64,000 bases of DNA from Streptococcaceae bacterium (GTDB lineage: Bacteria > Bacillota > Bacilli > Lactobacillales > Streptococcaceae): contig JAISXW010000035.1 of assembly GCA_031270325.1 (NCBI GenBank), forward strand, positions 24,656-88,655, in the 5' to 3' direction. Below, in pieces: positions 28,683 through 39,174 of this stretch. The notes beneath the pieces are model-generated. The model was not told the origin of the DNA and searched no databases. It saw only the letters and a program-made list of their open reading frames with translations. The position numbers were made by a program, and so were the translations under genes. Within the stretch, counting starts at the first letter, position 1, and each line of letters begins with the position of its first letter.

Positions 28683-29043
28683 TAAAAACGAAGGCAACCT
28701 CTCTAAAAGTGAGGACAGTTCCATTAAAAACGAAACGAGTGCTACTAAAAAATAGAACAAGTTCTACAAATAATAGAACGAGTTCTACTAAAAATAGAAC
28801 AAGTTCTGCAAATAATAGAATAAGTTCTATAAATAATAGAACTCGTTCTATAAATAATAGAACGAGTTCTATAAAAAATAGAATGAGTTCTATAAATAAT
28901 AGAACAAGTTCTACAAATAATAGAACGAGTTCTACAAATAATAGAACGAGTTCTACAAATAATAGAACGAGTTCTACAAATAATAGAACGAGTTCTACAA
29001 ATAATAGAACGGGTTCTACAAAATATAGAACGGGTTCTACTAA
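28683..29043 (+). repeat. 21-bp palindromic tandem array 3 (largest)
   Basis: About 14 clear copies (core TAGAACGAGTTCTA and one- or two-base variants), preceded by three diverged units (CTAAAAGTGAGG..., ATTAAAAACG...) and ended by two GAACGGGTTC copies. Middle copies are more diverged than the run of identical copies at 28921-29010. It lies between the convergent ends of the mfd operon and rexA. Bases 28499-28680 carry several short CTTCAGAA/CTTCTGAA-like repeats but no gene. Confidence 0.92.
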
Positions 29044-29116
29044 AAATAAAAGTAAGCGGGGGCGTCATGTGATGTCCTGCTTACCTAGAATATCGCACAA
29101 TTTGACAACGTGCGAT

Positions 29117-32100
29117 TTAAATAGGCTCGATATAAACTTTATCTGGTCCACCTAGTAAAATCAAATATTTTTCGACATCAGGTGTTTTAAAAGCCAATGA
29201 AAGACTTTCTGCATACAAGTCCATCTGTGTTTGATACCGTGCTTTAATCTGAGAGACACTTGCCAAACTTGTAAAGTGGTCGGTCTTATAGTCAAAAAGA
29301 ATCAATTTATCCGGAAATTTGAGATAACCATCAATAATCCCCCGAATAATATATTGTTCACCTGATCTCTCATCTGTTTTGAACATTGAAAACGGTGCTT
29401 CACGTGACAGTTTGTCAACATTTGACACCAGCAGTTGACCAAACTCTGTCTCAAACAAAGTCATAAGTTGATCAATTTGAATTTTCGCCTTAACCTCATC
29501 CCTCACAGAAAGATTGCCCACTGTTACTAGTAAAGTTTCACGTGAAACATTTGTTAAATCAAGAGACTGCATCAAGTCATGTACTGCTGAACCTAACTCT
29601 GTCGGCGATACTTTTTGATCCATTTTTAAAAATTCAAACTGTGACTGGTTGGCACGCTCATTAACCACAACATCAGTTTTTGATATCAGATGGTCATAAC
29701 GTTTTTTGATTTGACTAGGTGTTTGAATCGTTGGCAACTGAATCCCAGCTTGATATTTTTGATTAAGGAGTTCAGCAGAATCCAATAACTTTTTAGCTTT
29801 TTTTACCTCCTCAATCGTCTCCATCGTGGCTTCAAATTGTTGAGATTCACTTAAAAGTGTTGCAAAGGTTTGAGGCATTTGAGGCTGAGCAGGTAGCCTA
29901 TCTACTAAATCTGTATCTGAAAAGAGCTTAACTTTTAGATTGATTGCAGCTTTATTTGTCGTGGCGTGATAGATCCCCAAAATCCAATTAAGATAACCTT
30001 TACTTGATTTCCTAATTGTTGCCTCTAAAAGACCATTTTCATCAAAAGAAGCCATTTGATAATCTAAAAATTGATTTTCTTCATCTAATTTTGAAGCCTC
30101 TATCTTTCCTACCATGTAAACTTTTTTGATAGCCCGTGTAAACGCTACATAAAGCATTCGCATTTCCTCAGCTAAAGCTTGATATTCTTTTTCTAATGCG
30201 TTGACAGTATGCGGTAAAGTTTGCATTTTAACCAAGGCATAAGGAAATTCAGTCTCTATCTCCGCCTTAAAATCTGTTGTAAAAGCAATCCCTGCACCAT
30301 TTTTTCTGGATAAAATTAAATCACTGGTCTGATCTTTCCTGTTAAACTTTTTATTGAAATTCAAAATAAAGACATAGGGAAATTCTAGACCTTTTGATTT
30401 ATGTATGGTCATCACACGAACAGCGTTACTCGGCAAAGTCACATTGACAGAAGCCAAATCATTTTGACTCGTCATTAACTGATCAATCATTCTGATAAAT
30501 TGAAATAATCCTTTGTAGCCTGATGATTCATAAGAAGCGGCACGATCTGCTAGGGCTAATAAATTTGCTTGACGAAGTTGACCGTTTTTCATTCCGCCAA
30601 CATAATCATAATACTGTGTATCACGGTAAATTTGCCAAATCAAATTGTGTAAACTATATTGACTAGATAATTGACACCACTTACTAAAGGTTTGGGTAAA
30701 TTTCTCTAATTTCGTGACTAATTTTTCATCAACCAATTCAGGTTTCAAACCTGTTTTCTCATAAGTTTTTTGATATTTTTCATAAAAGGACAAATCACCT
30801 GATCCTTGTAAACTAATGATAGCTAATTCATTTTCATTAAAACTAAACAATGGAGATTTTAAAAGCGATACAAAAGACAAATCAAAAAGTGGATTATTAA
30901 TAGCTCTTAAAGCATCTAAAATAACCAATACTTCCATTGCTTGTAAATAGGTCATTTTACCTTCATCGAGGACAACAGGAATATCAAAAGAAAGAAGGAC
31001 ACGCTCTATTTCAGCATTATTAGTCTTACTTCTGACCAAAATCACAATATCTTCGTAGTTGATACCTTTGTTGACAAGTTGACAGATAGCTTGTGCCGTC
31101 ATAACTAACTCGTTTGTTGATAAGTTTTCTTCGTCTTTAAGAAGGTTTGTGTTTTTATCATCTTTATAGATGAGTAATTCCGCTTTTAAATCATCTGAAA
31201 ACTCATCTAAAAGTTGTGGATTACCCACCACCAACTTTTCTTGCGAACCATAAACCATTTCTCCGATATTTTTATCCATGAGTGGTTCAAAAATTTGATT
31301 GGTCAGCTCGATCACACTTGGATAGGACCTAAAATTTTCCTTCAAGCGAATTAAGCGACCTTCACTATTTGTATCTTGATAAGCCTCATATTTGCTCATA
31401 AAAAGCGACGGATCTGCTAATCGAAAACCATAAATAGATTGTTTAACATCTCCCACCATAAAGCGATTATGGCCATTAGATAACAAATTTAACATCGCCT
31501 CTTGCAAATGATTGGTATCTTGATATTCATCTACCATAACTTCAAAATATTGTGATTGGTAAACCTTGCGTAATACATCATTTTCTTGCAAGATTTCAAT
31601 CGTCAGATGTGTCACATCACTATATTCAAGAGTCGCATTTTTGAGTTTATACTCATGATATTGCTGATAAAACGCTAATGCTATCAGCTGTAAATCTTTT
31701 GTTAATTCTTTTGCTAATTCATGATATTTTTCCACGATGACTTGATGTTTGATGGTATCAATAAACTGATCTAATCTTGCTTTATTGCTGACAATCAGTG
31801 ATTTTAAACTGCGTTTTTGTTCTTCAACTCCTTCATCGCGATCCTCTTTGTTATTGGCATTAGGAACAAATTGAAATTTTATTTGACGATAGCAGTCTAC
31901 AAAATTTTGAAATTGCTTTTGATTAAGTGCATCACGCAAGCTTTCAAAATTCGAGATAAAAGTCTCAGCATTAGCTATTTTTGCCTTACCTACAATCACA
32001 CCAGAAGATAAATTATCTTGAAGTGCTTTGTAAATCTGGAATAAACTATCCTGTAACCCATCTGTAAATCGGTCTGGTAAGTCCGCATACGTTTTATAGT

Positions 32101-32773
32101 TTGAAAAACCATTTAGAAAATCGTGCTTTAACCAATGGATTGGGTTTTCTAAACCGTCTGCAAAGGTATTGATTTTGTCTAGGACCGTATAAAAAGCATC
32201 TATCTTACGATCAGATGAAAAATTATTCATCACTTTTATAAAACGATCTTGTTCAATTATTCCTTCACCAGCTAATGAACGTTCGACTAAATTATCAAAT
32301 ATCTCTCGTTTGATAACATCTTGTTCATTTTTATCCACCAAAAGTCTAAAGGTTGGGTCTAAATTTTTGAAATAAAAATTCTCTTTGAGAAACTTCAATG
32401 TGAAACTATCCATTGTGCCAATATCCGCAGTTGACAAGTCCTGTAAAGCTTTTGTCAACAGATGAATTTTTGAAAAATCTTTTTCTTGATGCCTTGCTGC
32501 CCGAATTTTTTTATCCAAACGTGTTTTTAATTCAGCAGCTGCCTTATTCGTAAAAGTTGAAATAAAAAGATTTTTAATCGCAACACCATTCAAAATCATA
32601 TTCAGAATACGTTCAGTCATCACAAAAGTTTTGCCTGAGCCGGCAGAGGCTGAAACTAAAATATTGCTCCCTGTTCGATAAATGCCTTCTATTTGTTCAG
32701 GTGTTTTCGGCATCTTTTTATCAACCTCAGCAGCCTGTAATAAAGCTATTTCTTGGTCAGTGAGATGATTCAT
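29117..32773 (-). CDS. rexA: ATP-dependent exonuclease subunit A (AddA/RexA)
   Basis: 1218-aa UvrD-type helicase/nuclease that, with RexB, resects double-strand breaks until a Chi site. Walker A ILVSASAGSGKTF (about 38-50), STFTNKAAAELKTRL, DEYQDTN, GDVKQSIYGFR, VRVMTIHKSKGLEFP and EEMRMLYVAFTRA are all present. The C-terminal PD-(D/E)xK nuclease shows RGIIDGYLKF and LILFDYKTDHF. Complete. It overlaps rexB by 17 nt. A parS-like site lies within the coding sequence at 29534-29549. Confidence 0.96.
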   Translation of the reverse strand: MNHLTDQEIALLQAAEVDKKMPKTPEQIEGIYRTGSNILVSASAGSGKTFVMTERILNMILNGVAIKNLFISTFTNKAAAELKTRLDKKIRAARHQEKDFSKIHLLTKALQDLSTADIGTMDSFTLKFLKENFYFKNLDPTFRLLVDKNEQDVIKREIFDNLVERSLAGEGIIEQDRFIKVMNNFSSDRKIDAFYTVLDKINTFADGLENPIHWLKHDFLNGFSNYKTYADLPDRFTDGLQDSLFQIYKALQDNLSSGVIVGKAKIANAETFISNFESLRDALNQKQFQNFVDCYRQIKFQFVPNANNKEDRDEGVEEQKRSLKSLIVSNKARLDQFIDTIKHQVIVEKYHELAKELTKDLQLIALAFYQQYHEYKLKNATLEYSDVTHLTIEILQENDVLRKVYQSQYFEVMVDEYQDTNHLQEAMLNLLSNGHNRFMVGDVKQSIYGFRLADPSLFMSKYEAYQDTNSEGRLIRLKENFRSYPSVIELTNQIFEPLMDKNIGEMVYGSQEKLVVGNPQLLDEFSDDLKAELLIYKDDKNTNLLKDEENLSTNELVMTAQAICQLVNKGINYEDIVILVRSKTNNAEIERVLLSFDIPVVLDEGKMTYLQAMEVLVILDALRAINNPLFDLSFVSLLKSPLFSFNENELAIISLQGSGDLSFYEKYQKTYEKTGLKPELVDEKLVTKLEKFTQTFSKWCQLSSQYSLHNLIWQIYRDTQYYDYVGGMKNGQLRQANLLALADRAASYESSGYKGLFQFIRMIDQLMTSQNDLASVNVTLPSNAVRVMTIHKSKGLEFPYVFILNFNKKFNRKDQTSDLILSRKNGAGIAFTTDFKAEIETEFPYALVKMQTLPHTVNALEKEYQALAEEMRMLYVAFTRAIKKVYMVGKIEASKLDEENQFLDYQMASFDENGLLEATIRKSSKGYLNWILGIYHATTNKAAINLKVKLFSDTDLVDRLPAQPQMPQTFATLLSESQQFEATMETIEEVKKAKKLLDSAELLNQKYQAGIQLPTIQTPSQIKKRYDHLISKTDVVVNERANQSQFEFLKMDQKVSPTELGSAVHDLMQSLDLTNVSRETLLVTVGNLSVRDEVKAKIQIDQLMTLFETEFGQLLVSNVDKLSREAPFSMFKTDERSGEQYIIRGIIDGYLKFPDKLILFDYKTDHFTSLASVSQIKARYQTQMDLYAESLSLAFKTPDVEKYLILLGGPDKVYIEPI
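29534..29549. promoter_or_regulatory. parS-like ParB loading site inside rexA
   Basis: AGTTTCACGTGAAACA matches the Firmicute parS consensus TGTTTCACGTGAAACA at 15 of 16 positions, the difference being the first base. It lies about 9.4 kb from oriC, and parB is in the same window. Confidence 0.85.
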
Positions 32774-35700
32774 TGTGATTTCCTCCTGTCAGCAGGTTAT
32801 TGCGTATGTCATCTTTTGATTTGAGGTGAATTTTTCTACCTGATCCTAAATGAAGATCTGCTTCAAAACCACAAATGCTTTTAAATTGACAAAATTGACA
32901 ACCTTTGGCATGATGTTTAACAACAATTGGATTAATATTGATTTTACCTGATAAAATTTTTTGACCAGCTTGTTGATAAAGTAATTCATTGTGAGCGATC
33001 ATAGCTGTTATTTCTGATTCCTTATAAAAATTAGTATTGTTTTTATAAGGTAACCCATCATGAGTGAATTGACCTAGATTAAAAAGATGTTCAAAATTCT
33101 GATTTAGCTCACTTGCTAAATCAGAATTGAAAAAGCCGTTATACTTCATTAATTTTTTTAATTCACCTGCTATATCAGCTATTTGATTAACAGATTGAAG
33201 TGCGATCGTTGGGTTATGGAGTTGTAAATAAAGCGCCCCCCAAATACTTGAAGAGGTCTTAAATTTTGTCGCATTCTGACGTAAAATATCCAAATAAGTC
33301 AAAAATTGTAAACTGACACCATCATAGGCATCTTGCAAATCAAACTTTTTATCTCCTGATTTGTAGTCAACTGCCCCAATAGTGTCAAAAATCTTGTCTA
33401 CACGATCAATCAAACCTCGTAAATTTAAAGTTTTATCAGCTTGTAGTGCCACTTGATAATTTTTAATCCCTGATTGTTCAAAACCAAATGCCTGTTCAAA
33501 AGCCAAAGGTAAAATCGTACCATTATCTAAGGTTTGTTGAAGCATTGTGGCAGTTTGTTTGATAATTTCCTGTAATTTCGTCCAAGTATAACGGCTTGTA
33601 GCATCTCGTGTAAAATAAGTTAAGTATTTCGTGTCAACTTCTTGTAAACTTTTTGTCACAAGCGTCTCAAATGTGCTCTGTTCTGTCTGATCAAAACGCA
33701 TTAGTTTTTCAAACACTTCATGAAAATAAGAACCAGAAATACGTGCATCTAAATTTATTTTTTCAAAGGCTTTGAGATTCAGTGTGTGCTTTAAAAAATA
33801 TTGATATTCACAATTATAAAAGTTTTCAAAACTAGACACCGAAGCATTCAGTTGTAAAGGGTATAAGGATGACATGACTACTGAATCAACTTGTCTTTCT
33901 TGCAATTTATCCGTTTCAAGTGCTGACAATACGTGTTGATAGTTGGGTTGCTTCGCCATTATCCTAAATAAACTAATCCAAAAAGATTTTGAGGCGTAAT
34001 CAGTGGATGAGAGCAGTAACCGCTCAACCTGACCAAAATTTGATAATAAGCCATCATAATTTCCGATGTGTTCAATCGTTTCGTTTAAATTGACTGCACC
34101 TTTTATAAGTGGTTTAACAGAACGTTCAATTAAAAATTGCAAGAACATAGACAGATCACTTTGCTCGTTTGCATAAATTTGTGGTGTAGATAAAACCAAT
34201 TTTTTATTAGCTGCATTAAAAAGCTGTAAAGCTGTAAAGCTATTTTTTTTGCTATTAATAAAAGCAGGTTCATCAATATATTGTATCTGATTGTTTTCTT
34301 TTAACTTTTCATTAATGCTTGTGCGCTCATCATCAGACAGCAAACTCATATTTTGTTTGCTTCTTGGAAAATTTGACTGGGTTAAACCAATCGCAAACAC
34401 ATAATCAGCTGTATGCGGTTCAACTAATTCGTATGATTTAACTTGTACAACATCAACATTTGACGGAACTAATCTATAAGTCGCATTTTGAATACCTGAT
34501 TCGATGATATCTAAAAATTCTTTGACCGACAACACCTCTAAACCAAAAACAATTGTAAATTCTTCAAGTACCGTTAATAATAATTTCCAGACTTCTAAGT
34601 GTTCCGAGGAATTTTCAAAAAGACCTTTTGTTTCAGATTGAAGATATAAGGTTTCAAGTCTTTCTTTAACCAAACCATCCGCCAAAAATTCTTGAAATTT
34701 CTTAACCCAATTGACACCTTTTTGAGGTTTCGCCTCCAGAAATTTTTGTAAGGGTGATAAATTACCTATCAGACTAACTCTGATTTTTTCAGCTTGTACT
34801 TCCTCAAATTTTTGATTGAATTGCCTTCTACCCTTGATATTTCGCTGTAAACTATAATATTCAAACTTGTAAACGTCTTGTAAATTTAAATCTGGAGCTG
34901 TATATAACTCTGTTTTCAATAAATTTAAAATATCATTCAGTTGATAATGTGTCGTCTTTATTTTTAATAGAGATTCCACCAACACTATTAGAGGATGATC
35001 CTTCATTGATTTTTCTTGGGCATAAAAAAATGGAATCGCATATGTCTTAAATACTTCTGGTAATAATATTGCATCTGTAGTTACATCGCCTAGCAAAACT
35101 AAAATATCTTGATACCTAACTCCTTGAAATAATAAGTGACGAATTTGTTTTGCAACGTGTTCAATTTCTTCTTTGTGATTGACAACTTGCCAGAGTTCCA
35201 ATCCATCTTGATGGTTTAAAACCTCATCATCCGAAAGTGTAAAATCTGATGACTTTTCCATTAGAGTTGACAATTCTGTAAAAGTCGTATCAACTTCATT
35301 GATAGACTTATAAATAATATTCGCCTTATATTTTTGCTTTAGTTTTTCAATTAGCTCAACTGATTGTTGATAAATATTTCCTTCGATAAAAGTTGCTGTT
35401 ACTGCTTTTTTAGAAGCATAAACACCAAAGATAATTTCTGAAACCTTATCATTTAAGACATCAATTAAAGTCATTTCCTCTGCTGTCATTCGAGAATAGC
35501 CGTCAACAATCAGTATACAATCTTGTAACTCTTTTGTAAATCTATCGTCAATGACATTGTCGATGAATTGTGATAATTTCTGCTCATTTAAAAAATGAGC
35601 AAGTTGATCATTAAATTCATCCAAAATCAATTTTAATTCTTGATTTTTTTTGCTATTGTTAGCTAATAATAACTCATCTGTTTTTAGATTTGATCTATTT

Positions 35701-36083
35701 AATTCTTGATAAAGTTCAATTATTTGCGTTATAAACCCCTGTTTGTCCCTCATAAAACGATAGGTCGGAATTTGAGCATCAGATAGATGTTTCAGAGTTC
35801 GCCTCATGAGCATTGCAAGACCAATATTTGTTAAATTATTTTGATTGTTTTCTTGATTTTTGTCAAAATACCACGGAAGTTGTTTTAATCGCGTCACAGT
35901 TAAATCAAATAAGGCAACATCTTGCCCACTATTAAAACGCTTCAAAATCTCTCTTTCTTTCTCAAAAGAAAGAGAAGAAGGGACAATGTAAAATATTCTT
36001 TTAGCCTTTTTTAAGTGTTGGCGTGCCTCATCAATCAAAAAATGAGTTAAATCATCATAAATATTAGTATGGATAATTTTCAT
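32757..36083 (-). CDS. rexB: ATP-dependent nuclease subunit B (AddB/RexB)
   Basis: 1108-aa partner of RexA. The N-terminal region (RIFYIVPSSLSFEKEREIL) lacks a canonical Walker A, as I recall for streptococcal and lactococcal RexB. The C-terminal nuclease has GLIDRVDKI and AVDYKSGDKKFD. Cysteines in NCEYQYFL and in the C-terminal CQFCQFKSIC form the expected iron-sulphur cluster set. It starts 83 nt after dnaN and overlaps rexA. Confidence 0.94.
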   Translation of the reverse strand: MKIIHTNIYDDLTHFLIDEARQHLKKAKRIFYIVPSSLSFEKEREILKRFNSGQDVALFDLTVTRLKQLPWYFDKNQENNQNNLTNIGLAMLMRRTLKHLSDAQIPTYRFMRDKQGFITQIIELYQELNRSNLKTDELLLANNSKKNQELKLILDEFNDQLAHFLNEQKLSQFIDNVIDDRFTKELQDCILIVDGYSRMTAEEMTLIDVLNDKVSEIIFGVYASKKAVTATFIEGNIYQQSVELIEKLKQKYKANIIYKSINEVDTTFTELSTLMEKSSDFTLSDDEVLNHQDGLELWQVVNHKEEIEHVAKQIRHLLFQGVRYQDILVLLGDVTTDAILLPEVFKTYAIPFFYAQEKSMKDHPLIVLVESLLKIKTTHYQLNDILNLLKTELYTAPDLNLQDVYKFEYYSLQRNIKGRRQFNQKFEEVQAEKIRVSLIGNLSPLQKFLEAKPQKGVNWVKKFQEFLADGLVKERLETLYLQSETKGLFENSSEHLEVWKLLLTVLEEFTIVFGLEVLSVKEFLDIIESGIQNATYRLVPSNVDVVQVKSYELVEPHTADYVFAIGLTQSNFPRSKQNMSLLSDDERTSINEKLKENNQIQYIDEPAFINSKKNSFTALQLFNAANKKLVLSTPQIYANEQSDLSMFLQFLIERSVKPLIKGAVNLNETIEHIGNYDGLLSNFGQVERLLLSSTDYASKSFWISLFRIMAKQPNYQHVLSALETDKLQERQVDSVVMSSLYPLQLNASVSSFENFYNCEYQYFLKHTLNLKAFEKINLDARISGSYFHEVFEKLMRFDQTEQSTFETLVTKSLQEVDTKYLTYFTRDATSRYTWTKLQEIIKQTATMLQQTLDNGTILPLAFEQAFGFEQSGIKNYQVALQADKTLNLRGLIDRVDKIFDTIGAVDYKSGDKKFDLQDAYDGVSLQFLTYLDILRQNATKFKTSSSIWGALYLQLHNPTIALQSVNQIADIAGELKKLMKYNGFFNSDLASELNQNFEHLFNLGQFTHDGLPYKNNTNFYKESEITAMIAHNELLYQQAGQKILSGKININPIVVKHHAKGCQFCQFKSICGFEADLHLGSGRKIHLKSKDDIRNNLLTGGNHNESSH

Positions 36084-36165
36084 ATCAAAAATAGACCTCT
36101 CGGTCTATTATATCATGTTTAGTTGGACAGAACATTGACTTGATAATTTAGGGACATATCTTAAA

Positions 36166-37308
36166 TTAGTTTGTTCGCACCGGTGTTATCAATTGAATAA
36201 AATCAAGCGTATCACTCTTAGGCACTAAAGTAAATGGTCGAACAGGTGAGATGAATCGAATTCTAACCTCCGGCTCTTGAATAACCTTTAAGGCATCAAT
36301 CAGGTATTGTGGGTTAAAGGAAATTGTTAAATCTTCACCTGATTTTGTTAGTGGTGTAATTTCCTCGTGCACTGAACCAACTTCTGGAGAATTAACTGTG
36401 GCTATGATTTTATCTCCTGTAACAGTCAATTTTACAGTACCATTAGTTATTGCACTAGAAAGCAATTTAGCACGATCCATTGTATGCCGCAAATTAGCGA
36501 CATCTAAGGTTAAATCAAGTGTATAATCTGTATCAGAAGGAATTAAACGATTTGTATCCGGATAATTACCTTCAACAAGTCGTGTATAAAATGAAATCGT
36601 TTCATTGCGAATTAAAATTTGATTGTTTGAAAAGAAGATATCTAATTCTGTCTCATCATCTGAAAAGACTGATTTAAAACTATTCACAGACTTATTAGGT
36701 AAAACTAAATCAAAATCTTCGCTGAGTTTATCCAACACAACTACGCGTTGACTCATACGATGTGAATCTGTCGCCACAGCTTTTAATCTCTTCTGCTCTG
36801 TGAGGGTTAAATGAAGTCCAGTTAAAATAGGTCGTGATTCTTGAGTTGAGGCCGCAAAAGCGGTTTCTGCAAAGAGTTCTTTTAAGATTCCAGCTTTGAT
36901 TTTTAATGGATTCTCTGTTGACATTTCTTGAATCCGAGGATACATTTCAACGTCCAATCCTTTAAGTGTGATTTCAGATTGACCTGAGATTAAAACAACT
37001 TGATTTTGTTCAATTTCTTTAAACTCAAACGTAATTTCAGGTAGGTTGGTCACGACACTTTCAAAAAAAGTAGCTTCTAATAGAATACTTCCAGGTTCAG
37101 AAATTAACATACCTGCATTTTCATCATCTTTTGATAGAAAATTTTCAATTGAAATTTGACCATTTGAACCAGTTAAGATGATTCCTTCAGTTGACACATC
37201 GATTTTTATTTTAGATAAAGTTGGTATGGCTATTTTAGTTGAAATAGCTTGTTTAGTAATTCTTAAATTATTGAGAAAAGCAGTTTTGTTGATTGAAAAA
37301 TTAATCAT
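36166..37308 (-). CDS. dnaN: DNA polymerase III beta subunit (sliding clamp)
   Basis: 380 aa from the ATG at 37308 ([11 protein letters not shown], the family start; AAAGAG upstream). A GTG 9 nt further upstream is in frame but less likely. Three clamp domains are evident, ending in LITPVRTN as usual for clamps. It forms the ring that tethers polymerase. It follows dnaA after 170 nt that carry DnaA boxes. Confidence 0.96.
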   Translation of the reverse strand: MINFSINKTAFLNNLRITKQAISTKIAIPTLSKIKIDVSTEGIILTGSNGQISIENFLSKDDENAGMLISEPGSILLEATFFESVVTNLPEITFEFKEIEQNQVVLISGQSEITLKGLDVEMYPRIQEMSTENPLKIKAGILKELFAETAFAASTQESRPILTGLHLTLTEQKRLKAVATDSHRMSQRVVVLDKLSEDFDLVLPNKSVNSFKSVFSDDETELDIFFSNNQILIRNETISFYTRLVEGNYPDTNRLIPSDTDYTLDLTLDVANLRHTMDRAKLLSSAITNGTVKLTVTGDKIIATVNSPEVGSVHEEITPLTKSGEDLTISFNPQYLIDALKVIQEPEVRIRFISPVRPFTLVPKSDTLDFIQLITPVRTN

Positions 37309-37317
37309 TGTGAGCAC

Positions 37318-37478
37318 TCTTTCTTTTATTAGTTATAGTAATATAGTTAGTAATAATAATAGGTCGTGTTAGTGATGTGGAGAAGTATTTTAAATACAGC
37401 AAATTAAAGGGAAAGAAGTTGTGGATAAAAAAATAAAAACTGTGAATAAGTTTACTTTTTTTCACAACTCAATTCTAT
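37318..37478. other. dnaA-dnaN spacer with DnaA boxes
   Basis: TGTGGATAA (37420-37428), TGTGAATAA (37441-37449) and TTTTTCACA (37458-37466, one or two mismatches) lie in an A/T-rich stretch. They may form the second half of a bipartite origin. Confidence 0.7.
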
Positions 37479-38855
37479 TTATTTCAACTGAGATTTGAGT
37501 GTATCCATCTGTTTTTGAAGTGTGGTATCTGTTTTCATTTTATCTGAAATTTGCTTGTGGGCATAGATTACTGTTGTATGATCACGACCACCAAATTCTT
37601 TACCGATAGCAGGTAAACTTTTACCGGTAATCTCGCGAATTAAGTACATCGCAATTTGACGTGGATAAGTAATTTCTTTGTGTCTCTTTTTACTGATCAT
37701 ATCAGCGACTGAAATATTGAAAAATTTACCAACTTCTTCTTGAATTCTTTTGGAAGAAATATCTTTATCTTGCCTTATTTTATTTGATTCAATCGTGCTT
37801 AAGGCTTTAGCTGCCGTATTGACATCAATTGTCTCAATATTATAAGTGTTGGCATAAAATTTTAGATTTTTCAGTGCCCCTTCTAAGTCTCTGACGTTGG
37901 AATCAATACGTCCGGCAATATATGCCAATGTTTCAGTTGGGACTTGAAGTGCTATCTCATCTACTTTATTCATCAAAATAGCCATGCGATCTTCATAATT
38001 AGGTGCTGTGATATCAGTTATTAATCCCCATTTAAATCGAGAGGTCAGACGTTCTTCAAATTCATTTAATTCAGTAGGCGGTCGGTCACTGGAAATCACA
38101 ATCTGTCCACCTTTATCATACAAGGTATTAAAAGTTTGGAAAAACTCGTTAATCGTCCCTTCTTTTTTGGCGAAAAATTGAATATCATCTAGCAGGAGTA
38201 GATCTAAGGTGCGATATTGATCCGTGAATTCTTCCATTTGGTTTTTACGAGAACTATTGACATAATCACTGACGAAGTTTTCTGATGAGACATATTTGAT
38301 GCGGGCATTGCCGTTATTGTTAAGCATTTCATTACCAATGGCATTCATTAAGTGAGTCTTACCTAGCCCTGGTCCACCATAGATAAATAAGGGGTTATAC
38401 ATGCCACCGGGATCATTTGAAACAGCAATAGCAGCACCTAAGGTCATCCGGTTACCTTCACCTTGAACAAAATTTTCAAATGTATATTTTGAATTTAAGC
38501 CATTGTTTATTTTTGAATGAATCAAATCGGACTTTTTAGCTATTTCGCTACTGGCTATTTTTTTGTCAGTTTGTTCATAGTCGGAAATATTGATGTCATC
38601 TTTTGAATAAAGCGAGAAGTTTATCTCAACGCCAAAGATTTCAAATCCAGATGTTTTGATGATATCTTTGATATCTTGTTTTTTCCAAAAATCTTGGTGC
38701 ATCTTATTTTCAAGATAAATATTGGCATTATGATCTGTAATTTCGAGAAGTTTAGCAGGTTCTATAAAATAATCATAAGTTGCTTGACCTAATACGGTTT
38801 GAGCAAGTTCTTTGACACGTGCCCAAAATTTTTGATCTTTTTGATTTAAAGACAT
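37479..38855 (-). CDS. dnaA: Chromosomal replication initiator DnaA
   Basis: 458 aa, ATG with GAAAGGAG upstream. Domain I (about 1-85), a short variable domain II (85-120), AAA+ domain III with Walker A IYGGPGLGKTHLM (about 158-170) and Walker B LLLLDDIQFFA, and domain IV with the signature GGRDHTTVIYAH near residue 430. It unwinds the adjacent origin. It reads leftwards from oriC. Confidence 0.97.
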   Translation of the reverse strand: MSLNQKDQKFWARVKELAQTVLGQATYDYFIEPAKLLEITDHNANIYLENKMHQDFWKKQDIKDIIKTSGFEIFGVEINFSLYSKDDINISDYEQTDKKIASSEIAKKSDLIHSKINNGLNSKYTFENFVQGEGNRMTLGAAIAVSNDPGGMYNPLFIYGGPGLGKTHLMNAIGNEMLNNNGNARIKYVSSENFVSDYVNSSRKNQMEEFTDQYRTLDLLLLDDIQFFAKKEGTINEFFQTFNTLYDKGGQIVISSDRPPTELNEFEERLTSRFKWGLITDITAPNYEDRMAILMNKVDEIALQVPTETLAYIAGRIDSNVRDLEGALKNLKFYANTYNIETIDVNTAAKALSTIESNKIRQDKDISSKRIQEEVGKFFNISVADMISKKRHKEITYPRQIAMYLIREITGKSLPAIGKEFGGRDHTTVIYAHKQISDKMKTDTTLQKQMDTLKSQLK

Positions 38856-39174
38856 TTGGCTCCTTTCTATTCTGTATATAAAAATCGGTTGATAAAAGCA
38901 TTATATCATGTTGCTTAAAAGTTTTCCACACTTTATCAAAAACAAAGCTAAAAATTGACAAGAGGATAAAAATTATCCACAAATATGTGGAATTTGTGGA
39001 TAAAAAAGGCTTGTTTTATTTTTATTAACAGCTTTTTTGACTAAAGAGGGCAGGAATAATAGACTTTTGGAAAAGTTATTCACAATAAATAAAAACTTAC
39101 ACACAGGTTGTGGAATTTTTGGTTTTGTGAATAAATCTCTTTAAAAGTAAAAAAGAAAGCTGTTTGGCTGTGGA
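38856..39174. other. Chromosomal origin region (oriC) with DnaA boxes
   Basis: The non-coding space between dnaA and parB holds a cluster of DnaA boxes: TTTTCCACA (38922), TTATCCACA (38973), TGTGGAATT (38986), TGTGGATAA (38995), TTATTCACA (39076), TTACACACA (39097), TGTGGAATT (39109), TGTGAATAA (39126) and TGTGGATTA (39169). Two perfect consensus boxes face each other at 38973-39003. A/T-rich stretches at 39003-39030 could be the unwinding element. Confidence 0.88.

Noticed and set aside
28709..29155. Repeat-rich frames on both strands around array 3
   Set aside because: Same repeat artefact; opposite frames are equally open.
29396..29411. Second parS in rexA (TGCTTCACGTGACAGT)
   Set aside because: Only 12 of 16 bases match, with changes in the conserved outer arm.
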